Positions 1-32,936 of a DNA stretch of 64,000 nt are shown piece after piece; the first letter of the stretch is position 1; each line of letters opens with the position of its first letter. Both the position numbers and the translations under genes were made by a program. Source of the DNA: Mytilus trossulus (Eukaryota > Mollusca > Bivalvia > Mytilida > Mytilidae); assembly GCF_036588685.1 (NCBI RefSeq), contig NC_086386.1:47601878-47665877 (forward strand), given 5' to 3'. A model generated the notes under the pieces. That model worked only from the letters and a program-made list of their open reading frames with translations, searched no databases and was not told the origin of the DNA.

Positions 1-302
1 TATAAATGCTTTGGTTTTTGAGTTATAAGCCAAAAACTGCATTTTACCCCTATGTTCTATTTTTAGCCATGGCGGCCATCTTGGATAGATGGCCAGGTAA
101 AAAAACACAAACTTTAAACTAGATACATCAATGATGATTGTGGCCAAGTTTGGTTAAATTTGGCCCAGTAGTTTCAGAGAAGATTTTTGTAAAAGTTAAC
201 GCCGGACGACGACGGACGACGACAGACGACGACGGACGACGACGGACGACAGACGCCAAGTGATGAGAAAAGCTCACTTGGCCCTTCGGGCCCGGTGAGC
301 TT
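1..302 (+). repeat. Dispersed repeat, 3' part, with GAC-rich tract and terminal hairpin
   Basis: The stretch contains a segment beginning AGCCATGGCGGCCATCTTGG that recurs at 32604 (+) and, inverted, at 33483, so it belongs to a repeat family. Positions 195-256 are an imperfect (GACGGAC)n tract. The element ends in a strong hairpin at 270-302 (AAGCTCAC paired with GTGAGCTT around a GGCCC-TTC-GGGCC core). No open reading frame of note. The left end is cut by the window edge. I recall the same 3' end from many bivalve sequences; the family has not been checked by search. Confidence 0.75.
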
Positions 303-511
303 AAAATGAAAATAACATTACTTCAAAGGATACTTCGTGCAATTATGTAGTCCAAATCATTTGGAATAGCAAATATGAGATCATATAATAATGCACTGAA
401 GAATGCAGATCTATAACTTTGTACAGCGGATATTTTAATATTTTAAAGATCAGCTGTTTTGCATGTAAACCTATGGAGCAGTCAATTACAAGACTGCAAC
501 CTGCATACATT

Positions 512-649
512 GACTGAGCGCTTAACAATTATTCACTGTTTGTCTCCCCTTCCTTTATTTCTACAGTGCAAACTATCGTTGACTGAGCGCTAAACAATTA
601 TTCGCTGTTTATCTCCCCTTCCTTTATTTCTACAGTGCAAACTATCGTT
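512..649. repeat. Two-copy tandem duplication, ~69 bp unit
   Basis: Two nearly identical units start at 512 and 581, both opening with GACTGAGCGC and sharing the block CTCCCCTTCCTTTATTTC. Differences are a few substitutions. No coding potential seen. Confidence 0.85.
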
Positions 650-2189
650 GACTGACTAAGCTTAATGATAATTGTCATATTGATACACCTGATAGGGAAA
701 GATAACGCATTGAATTACCACATGATAAAAGTAAATAAATAATTTATATTTTTATTTGAGGGAAGTTATGACATCTGTAGATTAAAGGTAGGAATACAGG
801 ATAAATGCGAGTTGAATGTTAGGCCAGTGCTAAATCTATCATTGTATTCATTCCCTTGTCCTGTTCCAATCATTTATTCACCCGTTCACTCATTTGATTC
901 TGATGATAATGAATTAATGTATTATATGTGGTTTGTAGTAACAAACAAGACCAATTGGATTATTTTCATAATGTTCTACTATGATTCTTTCCGTTTAGAA
1001 TACTATTCACTTAAAAAAAAAGTTTAAAAACTTAAAAAATCATGTTCACATTGATGTTCTTTTTTTTCTTTTTGTCAAGATATTTTTAAATTGTTTCCAA
1101 ACTTCTTTTTTTAAATAATTTTAATTTTAGAAATATATATGATCTTCTGTCGACTGTAAAACTGAACTATATTCCATGTAATGCACTTTTCGTGTAGTTC
1201 AGTCCTTTTCAATAGCTGTTAACCACACGGGAGCTGTATAATATCTAAATATAGCTTTATCTGAACATAGCTTGAAAACAAATAAACTGAGATAAAGGGT
1301 ATTCGCTAATTAATGACATCACGATCTAAAGTTGCAAGGCAATTTCATTTGAATTAACGAAGAAAAACATTTTTTCTCGACATTTGTATTTGTTTTGAAA
1401 ATGCATGGTTTATTTACTATTAGACTTCAATCAATTAACAAAATTCTACTCGAAGTAATGTAGTAGGTGGTTTTCTATGCTTAGGAATAACACCAATGAG
1501 AGCTTAAAGGTTCTGATGATTTATTTACCAGTATATAAAACAAGTCACTTGTGGAGTGAGTTGTGCTGATACGGTTAACGGCACATCATATAAACAACAA
1601 TCATGTGCTCTACATAATTACATTACATGGAGTCAGTATTCTATAATAATGTTGTCCAAAATATATAAGGTTTACAGGTAAACTATGTGGTCAAGATAAA
1701 CAGACATAAATTCAATGGACTGTCATGGCTATCGTCCGTGGAAATGTACAGGTCCAAAACAAAGGAAATTAAACTTGACCGCGAAATATAAACAGCCAAT
1801 CAGATACAATGATTTAAGTAAATCCCTAATGAATATTCATAAAATAACGTGAATATTACTATACATAAAAATAAGGTTTGCAAGTAATAATTTAAACTGA
1901 ATATAAAATATTCAAAATATGTAATAAAGCTTTTATAATAAATATAGTATTTAAATAGATGATTTTTACAATATATAAAATGATCATAAAAATCACTCTA
2001 CTACAGTAATACTTTTAAAAGATATCTCAATATGAATATTGATCCGGCACTTAAATGTTAAAACTGTGTAAATCGTAAAGAACAAATACAGTAACCATTT
2101 TTAAACATCTATCTTATCAAAAGATTCACGTATGTGGAAAACTTCTCGCCGATTCAATTTACTTTTTCTATGGTCTAACAGAATCTACA
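650..2189. other. No feature recognised (AT-rich intergenic)
   Basis: Nothing beyond AT-rich sequence with homopolymer runs. The short open frames here have no family resemblance and no neighbouring exons in phase. Confidence 0.6.
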
Positions 2190-2880
2190 ACCCATTACCA
2201 CTGTTACGTTTGGTCCTTGGTGCTGTTCATCTTTGTACTTGTTTTGGCTTTCAAACTTTTGTTTCTGGGCGTCACTAGTAGGTCTTGTGTGGACAAAATG
2301 CACTTCTGGCGTATTAAAATTCTAACTTGTTGCCTTTTGTTGGCTGTTGTTCGTGTGATTCTTTGTCAATTGTGTTCTCCAATTTATTTATATTGTAGTC
2401 CTGTGGTGTTGTGTTGTCATATTGATGTTGTATTTCACATGGCCATAAAAGTGCGAGGTTTGGCATGCCACAAAACAAGGTTCAACCCACCATTTTTTCC
2501 TTTAAAAATGACCTGTACCAAGTCAGGAATATGGCCATTGTTAAATTATAGTTCGTTTCTGTGTGTGTGTTACATTTTAACGTAGCGTCGTTTGTTTTCT
2601 CTTATTTTTGAGTGTAAATTCACATTGCGATAAAACGTGTCACGGTACTTGTCTATCCCAAATTCATGTATTTGGTTTTCATGTTATATTTGTTATTCTC
2701 GTGGGATTCTGTCTGATGCTCGGTCCGTTTCTGTGTGTGTTACATTTTAGTGTTATGTCGTTATTCTCCTCTTATATTTAATGCGTTTCCCTCGGTTTTA
2801 GTTTGTTACCCCGTTTTTGTTTTTTGTCCATGGATTTATGAGTTTATGAACAGCGGTATAGTACTGTGGTCTTTATTTAC
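2190..2880 (+). repeat. Decayed dispersed repeat with hammerhead relic
   Basis: At 2268-2315 there is a decayed copy of the hammerhead-bearing repeat: GGCGTCAC, a mutated core (CTAGTAG instead of CTGATGA, AAAA instead of GAAA), then TCTGGCGTA. Farther right, a block ending in AACAGCGGTATAGTACTG (about 2855) is the reverse complement of the block at 18838, 27445 and 9912 (AGTAGTATACCGCTGTT). Short open frames across it are shadows of the repeat, not genes. Confidence 0.7.
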
Positions 2881-2884
2881 TGCA

Positions 2885-3915
2885 ATGATTATAATTTATT
2901 TTAAAATATGGAAATGCTATATTCCGATAAAAAATCTACTTTCCGAAAATTTCTGTTCTGAGATGAAAACTACATAGATTTTTATTTAAATAGATTTTAT
3001 TTCAATAGTATGCTAATAAAATTCAAATGAAATAATTTACGGATTCTGCAATGACTTCCTTCAGCCATATAGTATAAACATTAAGGATGATGTATGCATC
3101 TGGCTTTTATTATATATACTGTACGAAAGGTTACACAGTGGTAATTCCTTCTCCATACCCGGATCATGATAAGGCTGTTTAGAATTTTAACCGGCTTTTT
3201 TTTTTTACACCGATCCAGAACGTACATTCACGGTTAATGGAAGTACTTTCATTTTAATATTCAGAAATAAATGAGAAAATATTGAATCAACGATGACCAT
3301 CTTCTTTTTACTGCTATCTAGTTAGTAAACGTAAGACCATTCGGGCTTTGTGACCTTTCGTCTTGCAGTGAATCCAAAATGTTTACAAATTAATTTTCAC
3401 TTTTGTGTAAAGTCATTTAAAACATTTTAAAACACCTGACTTATTTTTTGCTGGAAAAATATGTTCAGTAGATGCTGCATTTGTTTTGTCCAATATTAGT
3501 GTTTAGTTATATTGACCTTAGTATGGTATACAGAAGAGAAATCTAGTTCTCGAAAGTAAATACGATCGTTACACCTAAATGCGTAATACTTATATAAAAC
3601 AATATTTATCATATTAACAAGGTTAAACAGTAAAGATTTTATCTGTTTATATCGCAAATCAAATTAATATTAGTTGCATATTTTTAAGATATGGGGAAGT
3701 TTCACTACACGTTAAGCTTCCTTGTAAGTGCAAAATAGTTTTTTTATGTGTGTTTTGGAAAAAAGGGGGAGGGGAATTTGTATAGTATATCTATTACATT
3801 TTTTTCAATTAACACTTGGAATCAATGCAGGTATAGTTAAACTCCTTCTAAAATGAAAATTAATTTTTGTCATAGTGTGGTCTCCTTCAATTATAGAGTA
3901 GGACATACTGTAACT
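2885..3915. other. No feature recognised (AT-rich intergenic)
   Basis: No repeat copy, exon or structured element was recognised here. Confidence 0.5.
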
Positions 3916-3917
3916 AT

Positions 3918-4270
3918 TTACACCACTGGGTCCATGCCACTGATGGTGGCCGTTTCGTCCCCAAAGGTATAACCAGTCCAGTAGTCAACACCGAACGGTG
4001 TTCACATGCATATCAATAATGTGGTCATATTTATTAATTTCTTGTTACAAAAGTTTGAAGTTTTCTAAAAACTAAGGATTCACTTATCCCATGCATAGAT
4101 TAGCCGTAATTGTCACAACGTTTTGGAATTTTTGATCATCAATGCTCTTAAACTTTGTACTTGTTTGGCTTTATAAATATTTGGATGTGAGCGTCACTGA
4201 TGAGTCTTTTGTAGACGAAACGCGCGTCTGGCGTACTAAATTATAATCCTGGTAACTTTGATAACTATTA
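3918..4270 (+). mobile_element. Longest copy of the hammerhead-bearing repeat
   Basis: A ~350-bp non-coding unit opening near CACCACTGGGTCCATGCCAC and closing near ATAATCCTGGTAACTTTGAT. Its 3' third holds an intact hammerhead core (listed separately). The stretch AACGTTTTGGAATTTT and the block around the ribozyme recur in inverted orientation at 32937-33195, and shorter forms sit at 13587, 19762 and 28557. It encodes no protein, so it must be mobilised in trans. Metazoan retrozymes and Penelope-like retroelements are known to carry type I hammerheads; assignment to either is inference. Confidence 0.75.
4191..4234 (+). ncRNA. Hammerhead ribozyme, type I, intact core
   Basis: Order along the strand: stem I 5' arm GCGTCA (4191-4196); core CTGATGA (4197-4203); stem II GTCT-loop-AGAC (4204-4216); core GAAA (4217-4220); very short helix III CG-CG-CG (4221-4226); U16.1-H17 as TC (4227-4228); stem I 3' arm TGGCGT. 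The closing A15.1-U16.1 pair is present and cleavage is predicted after C4228. Helix III is self-complementary (CGCGCG), as in known short-helix-III hammerheads that work best as dimers. All invariant core bases are present; activity is not proven. Confidence 0.8.
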
Positions 4271-4274
4271 ACTT

Positions 4275-5291
4275 TTCCATTGCAATTCTTGATATCATAC
4301 TATTATATTTTACCTTCGCACAACCGCTGTTTCATATTTGTATTTAATAATAACTTTGACGGTTTGCTTGAATATGTTATAGGGATGTTGACTTTAGTAA
4401 ACGTAACCTTGGATTAACATGGTTAACGCACACCTTTCTCGTAGATAATAACAAATACAACGTACCTTTCAACTTTTCAAAAATATAGTCAGTAACAGCA
4501 TCCTATCTGTAAACGTAATGTTTCTTGTAAAGATTAATATAAACGATATTAATCACCATATATTTAATTACAATTGTCTTACATAGAACTAAACCACTAG
4601 ACATTGATATATTTAAACTTAGGATAAATTTTGTATCTTTTAATATCAAAATCAACTAGCATGATAGATTCGCAAAGTCAACAAAACTGTTCTTTCATTC
4701 AATGATCTGACGGTTTTAAATACGGTAAGATGAAATTTCACGAAACCTGTTATTAGTGTTTGCTTCTGATTTCCCTTCTTTTCGTGGACGGCAGTATCCA
4801 ACCAGCAACTTAACTATTTTCCTGCAGTAGTACCACTAAAGTGTTTTTTTTATTACCTCGTTCAAGCTGATAGCCATCTCGTTACTAGCTGCACAGTGCA
4901 CTGATTGTGTGTTTTAGTTTTACGAAATATCATGTATGTATATGGCTTAGATTCACCACAGGTTGTACCTGTACCGAGTCAGATTATCTGGACCAGGTGT
5001 TGGTCCTTGTTTTTGTTGTGTTTGTTTGTCTCATTTGTTCCCGGAGTAGTTGTGTGGTGGTTGTTACTGTAGTGTGTTGTACTATGTGGTACCTATTTGC
5101 GATGCATGTGATCCCCTTTTATGCATTATAAAATATGAAAAAGGACACTTTATAAAACACTACACAATTAGATTGATACTGATCGATACGAACGCCATCA
5201 TTAACCAGGGATGAACTCGGATGAACACATTACATAGAAATATATACCAGTGCTTAATTATTTGGTGTTTTGAAATTTGCAAATTTGATAT
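4275..5291. other. No feature recognised (AT-rich intergenic)
   Basis: The region includes a GT-rich stretch near 5000-5080 that gives a short open frame without family resemblance. Nothing else was recognised. Confidence 0.5.
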
Positions 5292-5725
5292 GATTAACAG
5301 CCTCCTTAGTACTTTATTATTCCTTAATTGTCACATCCAATATTAGTGATTTGCGAAATAATACTCTACATAACAATTTATGTGATTATAAAGAAAAAGT
5401 TCAGCGACATTTTAAAGACGTCTTCAATGTCAGCTTGATTAAGATATACGAGTACCCTTGCTTCTTACTTCAAGTTTAATTATTTAGTCATCAAAAGTGT
5501 ACCTAGGTGGAAAGGTGTTTTTTTCCTTAGCCTTAACAAATGACATAAAAGATTAAATTATATTATTTTCTTTCTTTGTCTTCGTCAAATGTAAACCCCA
5601 GCTTTGGAAAATCTTTAGATACTGTATTTACTAGTTCAATCACAGTATTCATCTATATTGACAAACGTTAGAGTTCTTAGTTCCTAGGAATGAAATACAA
5701 CCGTTCCATCTTTTCAATAAAATAC

Positions 5726-5959
5726 ATTTTGATATACAAATTCATTTTGATATACAAATTCATTCTGATATACAAATACATTTTGATATACAAATTCATT
5801 TTGATATACAAATTCATTCTGATATACAAATTCATTTTGATATACAAATTCATTTTGATATACAAATACATTCTGATATACAAATACATTTTGATATACA
5901 AATTCATTTTGATATACAAATTCATTTTGATATACAAATAAATTTTGATATACAAATTC
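5726..5959. repeat. 18-bp minisatellite, 13 units
   Basis: Thirteen head-to-tail units of ATTTTGATATACAAATTC with recurrent variants (ATTCTG start; TAC or TAA end). Because 18 is a multiple of 3, stop-free frames appear on both strands (hexapeptide repeats such as FILIYK and MNLYIK). These are artefacts of the period, not genes. Confidence 0.95.
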
Positions 5960-6487
5960 ATTAATTTTGTCCTGCAATAACATATCAACAAACGTTAGTG
6001 ATAATAGATGAAACATGTTAACTGCATGATAATCACAAGAATTAGAAAATGTTCAATGACTGAATTTTTAATTACGTTCGATGTCTTATGAATACATTAT
6101 CAAATGTTTTAAATATATAATAAAAAAAAGAAGAAATACTTTATAATCCTTCAAATCGAATGATTCAATCAGCTCCGAAGAAAACATCAAAAGAAGATAG
6201 GGCGATTTTCGTTTAGACATTTATTCTAAGGTATACAAAGGGACAGAGAAATACTTGATGAATACTTTTTTTAAAGGAGATACAAGGAATATGTATTGGT
6301 TATTTAAAAAAAAAATGCCATGAGTCAGGGGGTCGAACTGGTTTGTTTTCAAGAACCAAATATTAATCATTGTGATCTTTAAAATATTTCACTTAAATAG
6401 TGCACTTATAAAAGAGAGAACAATTGTATATCATTAACAGTATTCTTAGTCCTTTATTTTCACATCCACACATGTATATTTTACATT

Positions 6488-6745
6488 TGTACCTAGTATG
6501 TCTGTTTGTTTTGTTAACGCATCGTTGTTAATATAACGGAATTTGATGCGACTGTCATACAAGTGAGACCAGGTTTCAATCCACATTTTTTCTACATAAG
6601 AAAATGCCTGTACCAAGTCAGGAATATGACAGTTGTTATCCATTTGTTTGATGTGTTTTTGTTTGTTTTGCCATTTGCTTGGAGACTTTCCGTTTTGATT
6701 TTTTCTCGGCGTTCAGTATTTTTGTACTTTTCCTTTTTTTTTGTA
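6488..6745 (+). repeat. Dispersed repeat containing GCCTGTACCAAGTCAGGAA
   Basis: The block TACATAAGAAAATGCCTGTA continuing through CAGGAATATGACAGTTGTTA recurs at about 47940-48010 and, in weaker form, at 31036 and 2510. It interrupts copy 2 of the local triplication, so it inserted after that duplication. A short open frame across it is not a gene. Confidence 0.7.
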
Positions 6746-8339
6746 ATTTTCGAGATAGTAATACACAATTACTGATTTTTGATGGGGCAAATATGCGGAT
6801 TTATTGACTTTTGAAAACTTATATTTACTGAGCCCAACGGTCGAAGTAAATGTCACATATTTTTTTAAAAGTCAATTACGCCACATATTTACTGATACAA
6901 AAGACAGTATTATTTCATGATACTAGAGAGAAAAATATGTGTGCAATATCAATTATTTTCCAAAACAAACTGTACGTCAATCATTTTACTATTATCATAC
7001 AGTACATAAAAGCACGCACATAGATAAACCTTTTAAAGTTTTGATATTATTGAATAATATGCACTATGCTTTATGGGATGATATATAAACGGTCAGCGAC
7101 ATTTTCTGTCAAAGAAGTCGTCAATGTCAGTTTGTTTGAGATATATGAGTACCCTAGCTATTTTAAAATTCAAGATTAAATGCATGGTCATCAGAAGTGT
7201 TGTTGTAATATAAATTTTTAACAAAACAAAGGTTCATATACACATTCATTTATTTTGTTTGTCATGCAATAACATATCAATTTGTGTATAAACAAACGGT
7301 AGTGATAATAGATTATACACGTTAACTGAATGCTAATCACGAGATTTAGAAAAATGTTCAATATGTGTATTTCCATTACGTTCAATGTAGAATACAAACA
7401 CATATATTATTAAAAAACAGTATCTTTTTCACGTACCAAATATTATTTATTTTGTTCTATGATTACATGATATTTTTTTTATGAAATCAGTTTTTTTCCT
7501 TAACTATATTAACTTACTGATAATCTCAAATGACGAAACATTTCAATTAAATTGTGCATTTACAGCAAAACACAAAGTGCTAATCATTAAAGTATTCTTA
7601 GTCCTTTATTTTCACATTCACACTTGTTAATTTTCGAGATTATACTCTACATTTAAATTAGTTAAATGATATGTAAAAAGTTGAACGACATTCTTAGAGA
7701 AGTCATCAACCTCAGTTTCAGACATATGAGTACCCTAGCTATTTAATTCCAGCTTAATTGTATAGTCATTCGAAGTGTTGTTGAGAACTATAAATGTTCA
7801 TATACCCGTTCATTTATATTGTTTGTCATGCAATAACATAATCAATCTGTGTATAAACAAATGTTAGTGATAATAGATTAAACATATTAACTGCATGATA
7901 ATCACGAGATTTAGAAAATGTTTAATATATGTATTTTCCATAACTTTGGATATTTAAAACTTAAGGTAGGACAATACACAATCACCTGTTAATAGATAAT
8001 TAAAATAAAACGAAAATATAACCCCAAAAAATAAAATATAAGATTAAAATTATTCAATCTGCTCCTAATGGGACTTTTAATTTATACAAATCTTCATCAA
8101 CAGTCATACAGACATGATTTATGATACGACGTCTGTAACAATGTGTTCAATTGGACAGAAAATAACTTTATAAACCCTTTTTGTAAAGGAGATACAATTA
8201 AAGATCGTTGGTTCTTTCAAAAGGTACCATGAGTCCGGAAGGCAAATGTTTTGGTTTAAGTCAAAAATACCTATCCATTATGTCATTTCTTTAACACCAT
8301 AGTTGTGACGTCTTTTCATGTTAACTTTCCATGTACAAA

Positions 8340-8583
8340 TTAAAAGAGTGGCAAAAGATGCAGAGGGATATTCAAACTCATGTATCGAAGATAAACTAAC
8401 AACGCCATGGCTGAAAAAGAAAAAAAAGACAAACAGAAAAAAACAATAGTACACAAAATACAACATAGAAAAGACAAAGGAAAACGAACCCAACAAAAAA
8501 CCTGGGGGTGATTTCATGTGCTTCGGAAGGGTACGAAGATCCTGCTCCATACGTTGAACCCGTCTTGTTGCTAGTGTTAGCAA
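8340..8583. repeat. Dispersed repeat, copy 1 of 2 in window
   Basis: It shares with 17535-17775 the landmarks ACAACGCCATGGCTGAAAA / ACAACGCCATGGCTAAAAA, an ACAATAGTACACA block, GATCCTGCTCCA and CGTCTTGTTGC / CGTCGTGTTGC. No coding capacity in common; the minus-strand open frame (8278-8583) is a shadow. Confidence 0.75.
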
Positions 8584-8589
8584 AAACTT

Positions 8590-10676
8590 TTAATTCATAA
8601 ACTCAAATGAGCACTTGTTTTTCTAAACTGACACAATTAGAAAATTATGTAATATCACAAGTATACACGTGATAGATTTAAATCATGAACAAAATATACT
8701 TATATGAACTTAAGAATGTATTTGCAACGATAATGTAGCCTTGCAGTCTTTAATATGATTACTGATCAACTAGATACTTCACTTTTTTTGTATGAAGGAT
8801 AATAGTGGTTTATATTTCCTGCAACGTATGCACTATGCATTATAATTTTCGAGTCAGCCAACAATTTGTAAACAGAAATAATTTTTAAATGATACACAAC
8901 GGTACAAAATTGTCATATATGACTTATGCCTTTATTGATGTGAAAAACACTAAACAAATCATTGTCTCGTAAGGAAAATACTATGAGCCATCCAACTCAT
9001 GTTTTCATAAAGCGCTTCAATCCTTATCCATTATTTCTTCTGTATATGATAAAAATTTAAAAAAAAAAGAAGATATTTCAGCAATCATTTAGAAAACGGC
9101 TTTCAAATTTTTACTTAGTCATCATTTAAGAATATTATTCTGTCGAGACATGCGTTTAAAAATATAAGCACCCCAAAAAGCAAAGTTACCCAAAGACATC
9201 TAGAGATCAATAAAGACACTCAAACAATGGATTGGCGCGTAAACAATATATTTAGAGTTAAGTTGTACAATAAATAAGGAAATGGATTTAACAGAAACAT
9301 TCAGAAATTTGGAATTTCAATACTATTTTGCACATCGTGTTTCCCTCTCTCTTCAAAATAAGGAAAATATTAACGTTAAGACACAGGACAAGCAATAACA
9401 AGGATCTTGCGTAATGAGAGGCATTTGAAAATGTGGCTTAGTAAAACCAGTTTTTGAGATTTGAAAAGACTGAGTCATATCAGCACGACGCCTTCTGTAA
9501 GTAAGAGAAAAGAAGCTTAGTTATATAAATGTTATCAGCATTTTATCTGTGCATATAACGGTAAAAATAGGACGCTTTCTGCCTTTTGAAATAATATCGT
9601 TAATTGAACTGAAACTATATCCAACCTCGGAATAGTTCATTCATTCATCAACTGTAAGGACCAGATGCATGCAAATTAACTATCCTGTAGATAATTTTAA
9701 TTAGTCATTGCATAAAGTCATGCCTTTTCATACTAGTTATGACATCTTCACACTTAAACCGTTCGATGTGTACTGCTTGACATACCAATCTGGGTATCGT
9801 GGTTATATATAAGATTAAAATGGAATTAGAACTAGAGTACTCATCGAGTGTTATATTGGTAACTCTTTGGATTTTTGTTGTGTGTTTGCTTGCTTAGTAC
9901 CAATCTGATGAGTAATAAAGGCAACAGTAGTATACCGCTGTTCGTCATTCATAAATCGATGGAGTAAAAAACAAATCCGGTTTATTAAACATATGCAATT
10001 TTACAGTTTAACCTCATGTTGTGTTGACAAAAATCTGAATCATGCTGTAATTCTTTGTGTAATTGTTTTTAAGATTTGATAATTTTTCGAATGTTTTTGA
10101 AAGCCGATTTAGAAAAATGCTTAAATAAAGTCTGATAAATCATTCAACGAAGCAATAAAATTCGACAATTTTGATAATTCCGAACTGAAATAAAGACCAA
10201 TCGTAATCTTTTGATCGTGTAAATAAAAATCCATTCTAAAGAATAATTTCTCCCATTTAACCCAACTTGTTGCGACTAAAGAGAAGCATGATCGTCACAC
10301 AATAAATGAAGGGAAGTTAGAATAATTGAACACAATCATGACGTGCTATAGTCATACGGTTTGTGACGTCTTAAACCTTAATTTGTTGAAGTAACATTGA
10401 TAAACCTTTATTCAATGTCTTGTAGAGAATATTTATTTATTAGATTGAATTGGCTCAAAAGGTGACGTGTTAATTATCATAAGTTTGATATTAGGTCTTT
10501 AATGGCTAGTTGTCTCATTAACAATCAACGCTACTTTATTTTTATGCTACATAATTGGGTTAAAAGTTTGGAATATGAAATGAAAGTACACAAAATGTCT
10601 TCAATATGTAATCACCAAGTTTGTTGCTTTTACTTTCTATTAAATTTCATATAAGTGTATATCTTTTTTTTTATAG
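8590..10676. other. 5' flank of the OCA2-like gene; one repeat fragment
   Basis: A fragment of the AGTAGTATACCGCTGTT repeat lies at 9912-9985. Otherwise nothing was recognised. Any non-coding first exon and the promoter of the downstream gene must lie here or farther upstream, because the first coding exon begins at a splice acceptor (TTTTTTTATAG before 10677). I could not place them. Confidence 0.5.
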
Positions 10677-31337
<20,661 letters not shown>

Positions 31338-32527
31338 CAGTATTTTCTATTTACATTATCAAAATGAATGTCGACATATCAATTTAATAGCTGAAAACAT
31401 TGTTGTCACACAAAAACTATGTTAATATATAGGACAATTCGTATTAGAATCACTACTCTGATTATTGTGCATTTTGAGTGAAAAGTTTTCTGTGGCTTGA
31501 ACAATAGTTACAAGTTTAATCGTTGAATTAATGTAGTTTTCGAATTTACCAAACATTGTCATGGCTTATAATACGTAAGCCTTTATAAAAACCATACAAA
31601 AGTTATTTATAGCTCACTTGTCATGGGTTTTTTTCTCTCACTTTGTCAATCTATGACTGCGTTTGAAGTTTTACTTCGATTTATTTGCATATAATGAACA
31701 AATGAGCGATTACGTAAATTGGTTAACTATTTTTTACCAAAGTTTCACATGCATCATTGTGAGACTCAATATAAATAAAACATTGTTAAACATCTTAACG
31801 AATGTTGTTCTTAACTTTGAAGAAAAAACTATGACTTACAAAGGTAGCATGTGACTTGATTAATTATGTCTATATATATATACCTATAACAGTGGAAATA
31901 ATAACTACTAGTAATGTATTTTCGTATTGCAATATACTTGACAATGTGATATAAAATAGTGCTATTTATTATGTTTTTGTTTTTGTTACTTTTTTGTTTT
32001 CTTATGTTATTATTACTTTGAGATTAAAATGTAATTCGTTCAAGGATCCATATGACAACAAAGTTCATCTGTCTCAATTTCATTAATTTATCGGTTGATA
32101 TTCATGCTAATATTGACACGATACTACTATAAATATTTAGAAATTTTGATTTTGATGTTTCGGAGTTAATATTTTCATTATTTTTATTATATATCAGTAT
32201 CTTGCTACAGTAGTAACTATTCACTTTTAAACAAGAAAAACGTGATATTTATATATGTCTTTTATTTTATTCTTAATCAGATTCTATGAATCTTTCAGAA
32301 ACCGAACCGAGAATATACCATAGAAGCTGTTGCTTATGTTTCCATTTTACTGTTTTGAATAAAAGCATCATGTGGTTTATACTTGGTGTTTCTCAATTTT
32401 GATATAATAGTATTCAGTGGTACTCATATATCTGATAGTAAAGGATAATGTCTTTTCTAATTCCTAGGTAAAAATATGAGGCGGTAATTTGACAGACATT
32501 ATTTGTCCACGACCAACAAAAAAGGTT
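31338..32527 (+). other. 3' untranslated region and flank of the OCA2-like gene
   Basis: Candidate polyadenylation signals AATAAA occur at 31774-31779 and 32358-32363; the latter is followed by a GT-rich stretch (TGTGGTTTATACTTGGTGTT). Which one is used cannot be told. No further gene seen. Confidence 0.5.
32358..32363 (+). terminator. Candidate polyadenylation signal for the OCA2-like gene
   Basis: AATAAA with a GT-rich downstream element within 25 bases, about 1 kb after the stop codon. The alternative at 31774 is also possible. Confidence 0.4.
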
Positions 32528-32745
32528 CTACTATTCTTTTTAATCCAACTATTTTACATCATTGGCTTTCACATTTTATGGTTTTAATGTTTCTTTTTTT
32601 AGCCATGGGGGCCATCTTGGTTGGTTGGCCGGGTCACGTCACACATTTTTTAAACTAGATACTCCAATGATGTTTGTGGCCAAGTTTGGTTAAATTTAGC
32701 CCAGTAGTTTCAGAGGAGCAGATTTTTGTTAAAGTTTTTGGCTCA
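32528..32745 (+). repeat. Dispersed repeat, copy of the family at 1-302
   Basis: Shares AGCCATGGGGGCCATCTTGG, AAACTAGATACTCCAATGAT and GGCCCAGTAGTTTCAGAG-like text with 66-180. The GAC tract and terminal hairpin are absent. Confidence 0.75.
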
Positions 32746-32936
32746 AGGCTTTCCGAGAAAAGAAGTTTTGGCCGCATCAACTCTATTACACGTTATTTGC
32801 ATTTTAAGCACTGAGTCGATACAGTTGCTGGTGGTCTGTTCAACTCCGGTGTATCATCGGCTCAGTGGTCATTCCTTTGCTACTGACACGGTTAACAACA
32901 TGCAATTATTGTGACAGTCATGGATAACTTTAAATT

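Larger units (their letters stand above)
5292..8250. repeat. Local triplication of a ~1-kb non-coding segment
   Basis: Three diverged copies start near 5292, 6431 and 7586. Shared landmarks in order: a TTAGT(C/A)CTTTATT block; CAGCGACATT / GAACGACATT (5402, 7093, 7683); a block around CAATAACATA...TTAGTGATAATAGAT (5975, 7268, 7835); and, in copies 1 and 3, AAAGGAGATACAA (6275, 8183). Copy 1 carries the 18-bp minisatellite and copy 2 is interrupted by another dispersed repeat (6488-6745). No conserved open frame across copies. Confidence 0.75.

Noticed and set aside
2217-2977. Cysteine-rich open frames (122 and 80 residues)
   Set aside because: They overlap copies of dispersed repeats also found at 18838 and 27445 on the other strand.
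5677-6016. Three overlapping open frames on both strands made of hexapeptide repeats
   Set aside because: Product of an 18-bp minisatellite; low-complexity, no flanking exons.
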